Notes under the pieces: generated by a model
What the model was told of the DNA's origin: nothing
The model's database searches: none
The model's input: only the letters and a program-made list of their open reading frames with translations
NCBI RefSeq assembly: GCF_000346465.2
Contig: NC_034013.1
Coordinates: 13,646,486-13,710,485 of the forward strand
Reading direction: 5' to 3'
From: Prunus persica
Taxonomy: Eukaryota; Streptophyta; Magnoliopsida; Rosales; Rosaceae
Length of the DNA: 64,000 nucleotides
Made by a program: the position numbers and the translations under genes
Shown here: piece by piece, positions 22,727 to 33,818 of the stretch
How positions within the stretch are numbered: position 1 is the first letter of the stretch
Layout of the letters: each line of letters begins with the position of its first letter

Positions 22727-24410
22727 TTTCTCTCAGTGAAAGGGTAGGGTAGTGATGGTATAATTGTCTTTGTGAAATTATGTTTGGATATAGAGATAGG
22801 GGAGCTTAAGCAATAAACCCAAATGGTTAAGAAGTGCAAAAGGGTTGTGTTCTGTCAGATCCTAGATCAGATTCTTCACTTAAGAAGATTCTGAAAACCA
22901 AATAAAGGATCAGGCTTGAAATAATTAGCCAAATCTAGATTACCCCTTTTTATCTTCCCATGCCTTCCTTGCACTTTTCAGAACCACCAAATTTTGAGAC
23001 TTTGTGATTCTTTGTGCCCACTAAAATGTGTCTAGCTAGCTCTTGCTCTCTCAACTCATCAAGAATCAAAAGCCAGTGCATTATTGTAGGCACCTGTTGA
23101 TATATAAATATATATTTATATTTATACGTGTCTTTGACTGATTAAATTGTATTTGTTGAAGTTGCAGACAGATGAAGCTGAGCTTTTGGTGTTGAAGAAG
23201 CTTTTGGTGAGAGAGGTCATGATCTTCCTATCCAAAAATTGTTTCTTTTTGTGTTGGATCGGAGACAAGGGTAGTGGGTGTTTGGTTTCATGAACAAAAG
23301 TTAAGAAGTTGAAAACAAGTGGATGTCCAGCTACAATGTCTTGTTGCTGGTGAAATTGGTTGCCTTTTTGTTCTGATTCATTTGCCTTTCTATATCGACA
23401 TCAAGGTTCTGAACTTGACCCTTTTTACGTCAGATTTCATTTGACCATGCCATAACCCCAAAGCTGTCTTCACTTGGGTTTTCTATAGAGGTTAAGAAAT
23501 TTGTAATCTTTGCACACTTAGCCTAAATCCAGGACTTGGGATACACCATGTATTTTCTACTACTTCTCCATACTTCCTTCCTTGCTTACAATGGCATCCG
23601 CACGGTAATAACGGACGTCCGCATTAGAGAAGAACTGTATGTATAGTGCTCTTTGTGTAATAATTATTTACCATAAAGTCCTGAGTTGTAACTTGTACTC
23701 TCAATGTGTCATATATTATTCTACCAAAACCCAAAACCCAACACGCTAACTTCTTGTTGTATATGCTCAGAAACTGCTACTAAGTCCATGACTGAATATG
23801 CTCAGAAATAATCACAGAGCTAGCATACTTTTTCTTTGCTCTGAATTCCATGCAATCTTGCCCAATCTTGAATCATAATGGCTCAGTGAAATGCAATTAG
23901 CTTAAAATTCTAATTTGTGTTCCTGAACATATGATTAATTGATTATTATCAGTAAGTCAACACACCAGAAGACTTGTTGCCAAGCCAACTGAAAGTTATA
24001 TTAGACCATCACAAGCATGATTTGATTCTGATGATCAATCTGGGATTTTTGGGGCCTCGTTTATAACCAGCAAGTTGTCGACGCAAAATACAAAATTGAG
24101 ATTCAAGCTTGACAGAGTTGGAAGACAAACAGAAACATGCATAAGCTAAATTTAGTGGCAGCATATGTATTCTTTTGGTTTGAGTCTCTCAGATAAACCA
24201 AGCAGAAGCTCATTACATATTCATATCACACAGATCACAAATTAAGTTCAAATCTCATGCCACACATTTTATTATATCCATCAAATATATTTCATTATTT
24301 TCATTGTGTTTTTGATGGAGGAAGAATCCCATCAGCAATCCAATACTCAAGTATGAGGAATGAAATACACAAAAATCTTGTTCGAATCCGCGAACCAAAC
24401 GGACCCTTTT
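22727..24410. other. Intergenic; no gene seen
   Basis: AT-rich spacer. A short imperfect inverted repeat (GCATCCGCACGG / CGGACGTCCGCAT) occurs near 23592-23625. No ORF or RNA gene can be supported, and a search by eye for common conserved plant microRNAs gave none. Confidence 0.35.
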
Positions 24411-24953
24411 TCAAGGCCTAAACCTTTGTCTGCAAGATTGGCAAGTGATCTCCATGCACGTAGAGTCCATCTGAAGCATTGCCTTCTCCTTCATTCTCTC
24501 AGCTTTCTCCACTTCTTCTCTAGCCCTCTCCCACATGTGCCTTGCACGTGTGAACTCTGACTGAGCCAATTCCATCTCTCTCCTTGTCAGCTCCCTCACT
24601 CTCTCTGCATAGGCCTTTTCCATTGCAGCCAATCTGATTTGCTCAGCTGCTTGCCATTTCAAGGCCTCCACACAACCAGCTGTCTTGGGCTTCAAGACAT
24701 CAAAATCACAGACTGGTTTTGACACAACACAATGATCTGAGGAAGAAGCTGCCCTTATTGGCCTCACACTGATTGACAGTTGCAGGTCAAGGGAATTAGG
24801 CCCTTCCAATAATGCATCCTGCACCGCTGCCTTCGATGACCGGTGATACCTTATCGATGAATCCGACGGTCGAGATGTCCTCTGTGATGAAGAAGAGGTC
24901 ATCAGGTGAGGAGAAGGAAGCAGCTGCAACTCCTTTTGATCATCTCCTTCCAT
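24411..24953 (-). CDS. Small IDD C-terminal-like (SHOOT GRAVITROPISM5-like) protein without zinc fingers
   Basis: A single exon from the ATG at 24953 encodes 180 aa. It matches the C-terminal part of the IDD14/15/16 (SGR5) transcription factors but lacks their four N-terminal C2H2/C2HC fingers. Visible parts are a Ser-rich start, LDLQLS at 55-60 (an LxLxL EAR-type repression motif), a long charged amphipathic helix at about 95-162 (EALKWQAAEQIRLAAMEKAY ... EVEKAERMKEKAM) and a C-terminal CMEITCQSCRQRF. A longer reading to 25121 only adds UTR-like sequence. By analogy with the finger-less IDD14 beta splice form, it may dimerise with full-length IDD proteins and block them; that is inference. 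Antisense ORFs here are shadows. Confidence 0.85.
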   Translation of the reverse strand: MEGDDQKELQLLPSPHLMTSSSSQRTSRPSDSSIRYHRSSKAAVQDALLEGPNSLDLQLSISVRPIRAASSSDHCVVSKPVCDFDVLKPKTAGCVEALKWQAAEQIRLAAMEKAYAERVRELTRREMELAQSEFTRARHMWERAREEVEKAERMKEKAMLQMDSTCMEITCQSCRQRFRP

Positions 24954-26371
24954 TGGATTTTTTTTTTTTTTTAAAGGAAGCAAATAAAAGGTTTGATGAG
25001 TACAGAGGAAGTGACTAAGGTGGTGTGCTGACTGAGGCAATAGCTTGTGTGAGATGCCAAAAACTTTGTGGCTACATATATACAACTCAAACATGCTCAA
25101 ATTACCATTGTACCCTTGCATAGTGCTAATTCTAAGATAAATTGGAATAATTCGGGGATTATTTAAAGGGTCAATGAAACTAAGAAAGGTAATCTAGAAA
25201 ATCAAAAAAACCAATCTAGGGAGAAGTTGAAGGAATTGACTAATCAAGGAAAATAACCAAACGAATAAATAAAAGTCAAAATAACAAACAAAGCATGATG
25301 ATTGACAGTAGAGATAATTAAGGACATATGATTCCTGAATATTTCATATATTACAAAACAAATTTTGACTATAATTTATTTGTTGTACCAAATCATACTA
25401 TACTAGATTTTGATTGACAATCTAATAACATAACATATCAATATATGGTAAGTCGGCGTTATTCTAAATCATGACTGAATGCAAAAGGAAGTGCCTCCTC
25501 CTTAAGGGTAAGGGTATTTTGGTAAAATCAGATTGGAAGATTTCAACACTGTCCGTTTAAAGGAGAGCCAAAGGCTAGGAAAAATAACGGATCACGTTAT
25601 TGGGCTATGAGTGGCCTTTTTTGTGTTCATGTGGACTCTTTTTCTCCTATTCTTATAATTAAATTTCTTTGACTTTTTCTTTTTTTGGGAGATGAGGATG
25701 AAAGGGTGCGTAATAATTACAGTCGCACGTGCGCTGGGGGGTTTTTTTGCTTATGTTGTGGGCTTTTTTTTTATTTTTATTTTTTAAATAAAAATTTTGG
25801 GCATGGATTTTAGCTTTATGGTAGGCCTAAGGTTGTCGGCCCTCTTGTACGAAAAAGCGACCCACTTTTCTTATCTCAGCAGCAGCTCACGCCTTCAGGC
25901 AGATTGGCACGTGGGAGGGGCACACACACACCCAAGTGAAAGTGTGGGGCTGACCATGATTGGCTCTCTGACCCTGCCACTTGGACCGTCCGATCACTGG
26001 TCCCATCAACGCTCACCTTTCTTCTTCTAACATCATGTGATTGATTGGGAGGTTCATCAGATAATCTTGGGCTTGTAGTTGAGCAAACAAAACTTGCTCC
26101 CCGCTGCTATCTATTCTACTATTGGATTTTTTTATTTGTTCTTTCATGTAATAGTTGGATTGGCTCACGCCGTGATCTCAAGTGGTCTTAAGTTCAAGCG
26201 TCAATGATTTGTGTTTGTGAATTTTCTCCTCTACTTTTTGACAAAAATATATATATAATAAAACTTTGTTATATTATTTTTTGGTTTTATTTTGAGTTTT
26301 TCGTAGTGTGTGTATTTCTATCATTTTCTCATTGTCAAGAAAAAATAATAGCAAAAAAAAGTAAAATGAAT
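24954..26371. other. Upstream region of the IDD-like gene; no gene seen
   Basis: A T/A run just upstream of the start belongs to the leader. A GC-richer island at about 25850-26020 contains a G-box core (CACGTG, near 25908), possibly part of a promoter. No coding gene is supported. Confidence 0.35.
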
Positions 26372-26378
26372 GTTGAGA

Positions 26379-26411
<33 letters not shown>

Positions 26412-26451
26412 ACCTTAATCTGGCGCCTTAGACCAACTCGGCCATCTCAAC
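26372..26451 (-). tRNA. trnL-AAG: tRNA-Leu (anticodon AAG)
   Basis: The 80-nt minus-strand sequence folds as a class II tRNA. The acceptor stem is GTTGAGA/TCTCAAC, the D arm starts TGGCCGAGTTGGTCTAAGGCG (A box), the anticodon stem is CCAGA/TCTGG with loop TTAAGGT, a long variable arm follows, and the T arm has GTTCAAATCC (B box). The anticodon AAG is at 26416-26414. A T stretch 8 nt downstream on the minus strand can end RNA polymerase III transcription, and a CAA motif lies just upstream, as is usual for plant tRNA genes. There is no intron and no encoded CCA. Confidence 0.97.
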
Positions 26452-27958
26452 TTGATTGCTCTAATCTACAAAACTTGTCTACTTATCATAAAAGATCAAC
26501 GGTACCATTTGCCTACTATTATACCAAAGCTATTTAAAGCACGTCAACATACCGTTTGAAGGAGACAAAAGGATGATCACAAACGTTTGCTACCAAAAAA
26601 ATTCTTCCAATAAGTAAAAGGAAAAAATGAACAAATATTTCAATAGCGGAGCCACAAATTGCATAAGTTGACACATAAAAAATGGCAACACAACTTTTTT
26701 TTAAATAGGAATAAGAGGATACAAGTTAGGAGTCTTCAAAAGTTCATTGAAATCGATCAATCCAATAATCTAGTTCAATCTACCAATTTAATTGAGTTTT
26801 ACCTATTGAATTTGGCAATTGAAAACCAATTTAAGTGAATCGATTTTCTGTGTTTTCGTGGATAAAAATCGGCTAAAACAAACTAATTAAATCTTTATTT
26901 TTCTAAAAAATTTGGGTGTGTTGATACTTCATGTGGAAGAGTATTCTCCCAAATAATGCCTGCTGGTAAGTAAACATTTTTTTGCTTACGCATGTAAATC
27001 GGATCAAGGACATCATAGTCCCACCAAGGAAAGGCCCCAAAAACATAGGTTGTTGGTATCTCTTTGTCTCTAAGATGCTGCCATAAAAATTGTGTGGAAA
27101 GATTTTACTTTAAAGGAAAAAGTTGTAGGTTTTTGGGTGGGCAAGGTGCATGTGAAAGTTCGGGAATTGGGGAAGGCTTTAAGGGTGTGTGTGTGCCCCT
27201 AATCTATATTATCAGCTTTTTGGATCTGCCCAAATAAACCCACCTCATTTGAGGTAGTGATGGAGGTCACTCAACTTTAGGACAATGATTTATTTATCAT
27301 GGTCTCCAACTAAGACCTTCATCAATTTTCTTCTTTTGGTTTCCTCCTCCTCACCTCTATCATGTATATCAACCATAAAGTTGTACCAGGGGAGATAATG
27401 GCGATTTAAAGTCCTCCTTTGGAGGACCTACAGTTGAACAAGTCACAAGTAACAACGATTGGTAGTCTCTCGAACTCGAATGCACACACACATGATCGGT
27501 TTACACTATAATTGAGATGTTAAAAGTATTTATCCTTGTGATTTTTACTAAGATTAGTTGTATGTGCACACACGAACGACAGTCAAAATTCATCCGAGCA
27601 CATTGCACAATTCTTACTACTATATCCGAGATCTCTAATCGAATCCCTCTTCTCCAAATATCGAAAATTTTCAGGTCACTTTTGCACTTTCCTTATTGAA
27701 GAATTTCTGTTATATGGGCTGATAGATTGGGCTTAGGTTTAGCCCACCAAAAGGAAAGGACCATTGGATTGGGCTTTTTTTCTAAACAAAACTTCCTTTC
27801 TCCAAAATAATAATAATAATAATAATAATAAACACACAAACTTACCAATTCTCCATCCAATTTTCCCGCTATTTCTTCTACCACCTTAGCTCGAAGCTGG
27901 AAATTTTATCGGGAAAGTGACAGTGCAGTGCCCCCAAAGCTTCTCCCTATTCAGCTCA
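26452..27958. other. Intergenic and promoter of the dCMP deaminase gene
   Basis: No gene is seen. The stretch has a (TAA)n microsatellite at about 27805-27832 within 150 bp of the start codon. Nothing else is recognisable. Confidence 0.35.
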
Positions 27959-30470
27959 ATGAACTCTCGCGAGCTCGCTCTGGTCTCCACGGCCACTGTT
28001 TTCGGGGCCTTGGCCTCTGCGCTCGCTTGCCGCTTCTTACTTTCAAACCCTAAAAAGCAGTCTACCAAGCTTGATTCGTCTGAAAACGGCCCCGTCCCCA
28101 GGAAATACTCTTCTCAGAGCCCATTTGACCCCTCAAAACGCAAAGGGTTAGTGTAAAAAATGCCAATGGTTTATAAAGCCCTTTCATTTTGCTTAGATTG
28201 TTCTATTTCAGTACCAGGTACACTAGCAATTAGTGACCACATTGTACAAAAATGCTTACTCTTCAGTTATACTGTTACCCTAATATTGGTTTTGTTTCAT
28301 TTTTGGATGTTATTTTTTGGTTTTGATTGCAGATATTTGTCATGGGATGATTATTTCATGGCAATTGCATTTTTATCAGCTGAAAGATCCAAAGACCCTA
28401 ACAGGCAGGTCATATTCTCTGCTCTTTTTTGGTATGTGTGTTGATTGAATTTGTAAGTAAATGAGGATCATAAGATAATTGTTGTGAGTAACAACAATGA
28501 CAGGTGTATTGAAGTGCTTTAATTTGTGTCTGATAAGAACTTGGTGCGTTAGAACTGACATTGATTGGCGGTGTATAGGTTGGAGCATGCTTGGTGAGTG
28601 AAAATGGGGTAATTCTAGGTGAGGATAAGATTATTTGAAAGGAATTCTACATGGAATTGTTAATTACTTCACATTGTAACGTTCAGAGGTCATATGGTTC
28701 TTATTTTGTGGTTTACATTGTCTATGATTTTTATAATCATTGAATTTTTCCACATTTAGCTCTCTTTGACTTCCAGGGTAATTTCTCTTTCTTCAGGAAT
28801 TGGGTATAATGGGTTCCCAAGAGGTTGTTCGGATGACAAGCTTCCTTGGGCAAAGGTTTGTAAATGCTATTTGATAAAAATTTGAAGGGAAAAAATGTGA
28901 TTATTGGATCATACGGTAAGCATTAATTAGTGAATCTTTCTTTTCTTATTCAGAAATCCAGAACTGGGGATCCTTTGGAGACAAAGTATCCGTAAGCTTT
29001 TGTGCTTTCTTAAATTCCATTCCTGATTTGTGGTCTGCTGTTTATCGTAAGAATTAAATCTGAAATTATGTTGAAGTTGACATTTAATGTCTGTCTTCTT
29101 TCTAGTGCTCTAATCAAATTGATTCTTTCCACAGCCATCACATCATATCCTATGATTGTGCTTCATTGATTTACTGATTTATCCTTTTGCCGATTTATAG
29201 AATTCTATCCGGAACTCTGGTTGTTGCTTATAATCTTTCTAACTTTTTGCAGTTATGTTTGTCATGCTGAAGTCAATGCTATCCTAAACACCAACCATGC
29301 TTCTCCTGCTGGACAGGTTTGTTACACTTCCAAAGTCTCATTTACTATGAATGTATTATGTCAATCTGCTGGCCCAGTTAAACCATACCTACCCAAGGCC
29401 TAGTAGTGTTGTGTGAATTCGACTAAATTGTTGTGCTTGACCAACTTGACCTAAGACCATCATGGGGCACTTGGGATTGAGATGTTTTGAAGCTTCTGAT
29501 GTAAACTCAAGTTCTAAGATGGAATCTCAAGTTTTAAATAATTGTTGGCAATTTTTCCTGGTTACTTTGTTAAATTTTCCCGCTGTGACTGAAAGTACTG
29601 AAGGAATGTTTATTCTCTATTTCTTTGCAGAGGCTTTATGTGACCATGTTCCCCTGCAACGAGTGTGCCAAAATAATCATTCAGGTTTGTTACTATGTGT
29701 TCTTGTGGTTATATTTTACAGTATATATGAGTATGGCATGCCCTTGCTTGTGTCATTTCCACCTCCTGCCTGCACGTCCCTCCCTAGTCCCTCCCCAACC
29801 CACTGAAAGTAATAGAAATATCCAAAATTTTGCTCGTTAGTAATGAACTTGTAAAGAGATTGTAATCCATTTTTTGTTATTGCTTTTAAACTACATTTTG
29901 TGTATTCAGTCAGGCACGTTGCCATTTTCTAACCTGGTATTTTTTCTTCTTACACCTTCTTTCTTGCAGTCAGGAGTCTCTGAAGTTATATATTTTGTGG
30001 AAAAGCAGTTAAATAATCCAGATGTTGCCTACATTGCTTCTCACAAACTACTTTCATTGGCTGGTGTGAAAGTATGTATCGTTCATTTGTTGAACTGTTC
30101 TCTCATCTCCCAAATTCAATTGAGTTTGCTTAAGCTTTCCTGAAGCCTCAAGAATTAGCCATTAGGCTTGTAATCTATCGAGCTTCACATTTTCTTGTTT
30201 AGATGAGCAGTCCCTAATAGCTTCGCTAATGCATTACTTTTACAATGCTAATATGCATATGCAGGTGTGTTTGTCCATGTACACATGCTGTGTGAAAAAT
30301 TGGTATCCAATTGAGTGAACCTGCAAAGAATTGCTTGAACTTTCTCTTTTACGCTATACTATACAAGAGCGCAAGACCTTAACAGATATCTGTATTTTCC
30401 GTCTTATTTGCAGGTCAGGAAACATCAACCACGCATGAACCAAATTTTGATCAATTTTGAGGAGCCCTAG
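27959..30470 (+). CDS. DCD: Deoxycytidylate (dCMP) deaminase
   Basis: Nine exons (27959-28146, 28333-28408, 28579-28618, 28797-28855, 28954-28991, 29253-29316, 29631-29684, 29970-30071, 30414-30470) join to 225 aa. The enzyme deaminates dCMP to dUMP, feeding dTTP synthesis. The zinc site is complete: His138 and catalytic Glu140 in CHAEVNAI, and Cys164/Cys167 in PCNEC. Other family landmarks are SWDDYFM, QVGACLV, GIGYNGFPRGCSDDKLPW and the C-terminal RKHQPRM. The N-terminal 60 residues precede the catalytic domain and include a hydrophobic stretch (LALVSTATVFGALASALACR) that could be a membrane anchor or targeting segment; this extension is less certain in function. Introns 3-6 are short. Confidence 0.95.
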
Positions 30471-31222
30471 AGTTCGATTCTTATTTTATACGAAGCTTGA
30501 TTCATCGTTTGTATCGTCTGTTACCATAAACTGATCAAACCCAGTTTGTTGCTCTTAACAACTTTCCCCTGGTTGTGTATGCATCTAGCATTAGGCTGTT
30601 GTCTCTTGAGTCATGTAATATTTCCCCCTTGTAAACTCTGGTCTGATTGCTGTAAGCACTAAATTATGAATGTTTGACTGTTGGCATGGAAGATAATATA
30701 CCGGATTCTATGAATTCGCACGACACCAAGAAACCCTATTGTTATCTTCTGATAGGAGTAATTGTCAACATCTGATTTAGTCATTGTTGCCATGTGCAAT
30801 TTGTACACCCATACACGATACAATGAGACTCATTTTCAAATGGTATTTGTAATTTCTTACAATTCTACTAGAAAATATTACACTCCACCCGTCTGAAAAA
30901 AAAATACATGTTTGAATAAAAGTGGGAGATTTACAAAATTATTATAATAACCATGCATTTCAAATGCCTTAACATAAAAGGTTTGACGATACCAATTTTT
31001 CTCTTTGGTTGGTTCATGATGATGAAATTGAATTGAAGAGTCTTCGAAGACTTCTCTTGGGTTGGTTGGCCCACGATGAAAGTGAAATTGAAAGGAATTA
31101 GCAGTTCCGTATTGTATAGCTTTCAACCGTATCAACCCGCAGAGGCATACACAATACGTGCAGTATAGTGCCTCCTACGTCCAAAACCAAATATTTAAAT
31201 TGAAATGAGTAGTACTACTGTA
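30471..31222. other. dCMP deaminase 3' flank; no gene seen
   Basis: Probable 3' UTR followed by AT-rich spacer up to the solo LTR. Confidence 0.35.
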
Positions 31223-31227
31223 GAGTT

Positions 31228-31700
31228 TGTTTATACCTAATTAAACGGCCTATTACCACCGGACACGTGGACAGGATCCACTCTGATCACAGGACCCCTT
31301 CGGCATGCTCCCTACCGAAGCCATCTATCTTGGCCCCTTTTTACCATCAGACACGTGTCATGCTCACAATCCATGCCTGGAATCCCACATCGGAAAAATG
31401 AGCACAACGCACACCTCCCAAGGTCTATATAAGGAGACCCATATCCCCAAAAGGAACAGATCAGAACTAACGGTACGCTATCGTGTGATCTGTCAGTTAA
31501 CCTTACTAAATCCATACTTATTTAAGCATCGGAGAGCCTTCGGCCGGTACCGCACCAGTACCCCAAGGATTTACCGAACGCGTCCTTTTGCAGGTACTTG
31601 ACCCTCTAGAGTGGACCACTTATCAAGGACAGGGACCTACCGAAGGGACATTTTGACTAAGTTGACGAATTACGTATCAAACCACTTTTTCGCATCAACA
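31228..31700 (+). mobile_element. Solo LTR of an LTR retrotransposon
   Basis: The 473-bp element begins TGTTTATACC, ends GCATCAACA (TGTT...AACA termini) and is flanked by the exact 5-bp duplication GAGTT at 31223-31227 and 31701-31705. A TATA box (CTATATAAGG, near 31425) and a following GC-richer leader fit an LTR promoter and R region, read on the + strand. No primer-binding site, polypurine tract or gag-pol sequence is adjacent, so this is the product of LTR-LTR recombination. An ORF across it (31305-31601) has no meaning as a protein. The lineage cannot be fixed by eye. Confidence 0.85.
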
Positions 31701-31705
31701 GAGTT

Positions 31706-32063
31706 AAACTCAAAATCCAAACACAGGTGAGAAGAGGTGTTGGAAAGCGTTAATTTGTATATTGATAAAGTTAAACTTAAATAGAACTGCTCAACTATTG
31801 GGAAACTCCTAAAGACTTGGTAAACATAACAACGTGCAACATGACTTCCTACAGAATAGGATAATCAATTTATTTAATTAAAAACAACTGCTGTAACTAG
31901 ATAAAATCTTAACAACTACAAGTCTTCGACCCGACCCTCGATGCCATATTATTTGCTAAATGCTCGTGAGTGATTTCTGACCTTGCATGTAAATGTGTCT
32001 CTCTTTCAATAAAATCAACATACATCACTAGTTAGAAATTAGTCCGTCTTTACATGACTAAAT
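31706..32063. other. Spacer between solo LTR and LINE; nothing seen
   Basis: AT-rich, no ORF, no repeat recognised. Confidence 0.3.
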
Positions 32064-32076
32064 GTAGCATTTAATC

Positions 32077-32548
32077 ACCTCCTTCCTTGCTTAGGATGTT
32101 GGTTTCTTTGGCTTTGGGAAGTGTTTTCCCGGGTATGTTCTTGGATTCTTGGTGTTTTGGTGGTTTCATTTTTGAAGGAGTTAATGAGTCTTCGATGGTC
32201 GGTTTATGTAGTGCTAGGAATTTTTAGATTTGTAGTTTTTGTATTTGTTTTGGTGTGCTTGCAGTTCTTTCACTCATTATAGTCATGGTGGCGATGTCTC
32301 GGTCTTCATGGAGGCAACGGCAACGGCACTTTGGCATTTGGTGGTGTTTCTACTTTTGGTTGGTCCTGACTTTATACCAATTTTGGACTTTGACTTTATG
32401 TCAATTTTGGGCTCCAACTTTATTCATGTTTGAGTTTATTTCTAGTGGGCTTACTATTGTATTTGTTTGAATTCATTTTTATGAGTTTCACTATCGTGTA
32501 ATTGCCATTGCCTTTCTATTAATGAAACTTGATTCCAACCAAAAAAAC
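32077..32548 (+). mobile_element. 5'-truncated LINE 3' end
   Basis: The 472-bp insert is bounded by an exact 13-bp direct repeat, GTAGCATTTAATC, at 32064-32076 and 32549-32561, and ends in ACCAAAAAAAC. The T/G-rich body without reading frame, ending TTAATGAAACTTGATTCCAACC before the A run, resembles a plant LINE 3' UTR. It differs from the LINE at 4345 and is probably another family. A retrocopied mRNA is the alternative. Confidence 0.75.
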
Positions 32549-32880
32549 GTAGCATTTAATCTTAAGATATAATGATATACGGTGGCAACTATTTATTCCA
32601 TTAACCAAAAAGGGAAAGACGCAAAAGAAAAGAAGAGAAGATGATGGGAAATGCACAAGTGGGCAAACAGACCCATCGCCGTAGCTTTCTGCAGTACCAA
32701 CACCAAGAGAGGGAGAATCAATTTATTCCTTAATTAAATGCATTATTGCGACTTGCGACTTAATAACCATCCGCCATCACTGAAACTTATCACACCAACA
32801 ATTATTATTGCCACTGTCTATATAGACTTATAGTACCCACAAGACCACGAATTATTGGATTTGGAGTTTGGACACAAGTT

Positions 32881-33339
32881 CTGTTTGGATTACGAAACAA
32901 ATTTGAAGAGAAATTATTTTTTATATTATTTTTCAAAGGATAGGAAATGAAATGTTCATTTCTCACGTTTGGGAATGTTGGGAAAGTAACCAGGAGATAT
33001 TACTTTCTTTTTTTTTCCATGTTTGTTTTGAGTATGAATGGAAAATAAAATTGGTATAAATTTTCAATTATATCTATATTAAATCAAATAAAAAAGAATG
33101 TATTTAATGATATATTATAATTCTAAATTGTTAATAGGGACAAAATGTGTATTTAATGTTGGCTCATTTTTCCAAACTTTTTCATGATAAGTGAAAACAA
33201 AATCCAAGTTTGGAGGAGGGCTTCACTTTTCTCCAATTTTTTCATGTACTATGCAACGATTTCCTATAATTGGACTTATCAAACATGGGAAATCAATTTA
33301 TTTCCCGTCCCCAAACCTCCTTTTCCATGAACTAAACAG
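32881..33339. mobile_element. Possible hAT-type MITE
   Basis: CTGTTTGGATTACG on the left mirrors the complement of CATGAACTAAACAG on the right, and inner segments (TTTCTCACGTTTGGGAATGTTGGG against TTATCAAACATGGGAAAT) also mirror each other. No exact target duplication was found, so the boundaries are tentative. Confidence 0.35.
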
Positions 33340-33368
33340 GGCCTAAACTCATTTGCACCGTTAAAAAC

Positions 33369-33390
33369 GAGAGAGAGAGAGAGAGAGAGA
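33369..33390. repeat. (GA)n microsatellite
   Basis: Eleven GA units. Confidence 0.9.
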
Positions 33391-33818
33391 CCAAGAAGAC
33401 AATTTAGGCTAGGACAAAATTAACAAAAGTATGGAAATCTAAGCAATCTTATTAGGTATAATTCTTTAAGATTGCAAACTAAAAATAATATAAATTAGAC
33501 AAACAAACACAAATTACAGGTGCGATCCCTGTTTTTAGCATGTTTAATACCAACCTTCCAAGTCATGCATGCATGATTTTTGGGGTTTGAAATTTGTAAA
33601 TACGAATTTGCCCCACTCCCAAACCTACTTTACATTATAACAAAAGGCCCCAACATAAATATTAATTCATATATAAAGGCAAATATTGCCCCTTCTGTTC
33701 TGTATATCGTACATCTGTAATTTGCCAAAAGGAAAAAGAGGAAAACCAAGCGCACCCAAATTAATTAAATTTCTCTCTTTTTTCTTGTCCTTTTTATATT
33801 ATTAATAATTAATATTCA

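Larger units (their letters stand above)
32562..33818. other. Spacer between LINE and F-box/MYND gene
   Basis: Holds a probable MITE (32881-33339) and a (GA)n tract (33369-33390). The last 150 bases or so are probably the 3' UTR of the F-box/MYND gene on the minus strand. Confidence 0.35.

Noticed and set aside
31305..31601. 98-aa ORF
   Set aside because: It lies wholly inside the solo LTR.
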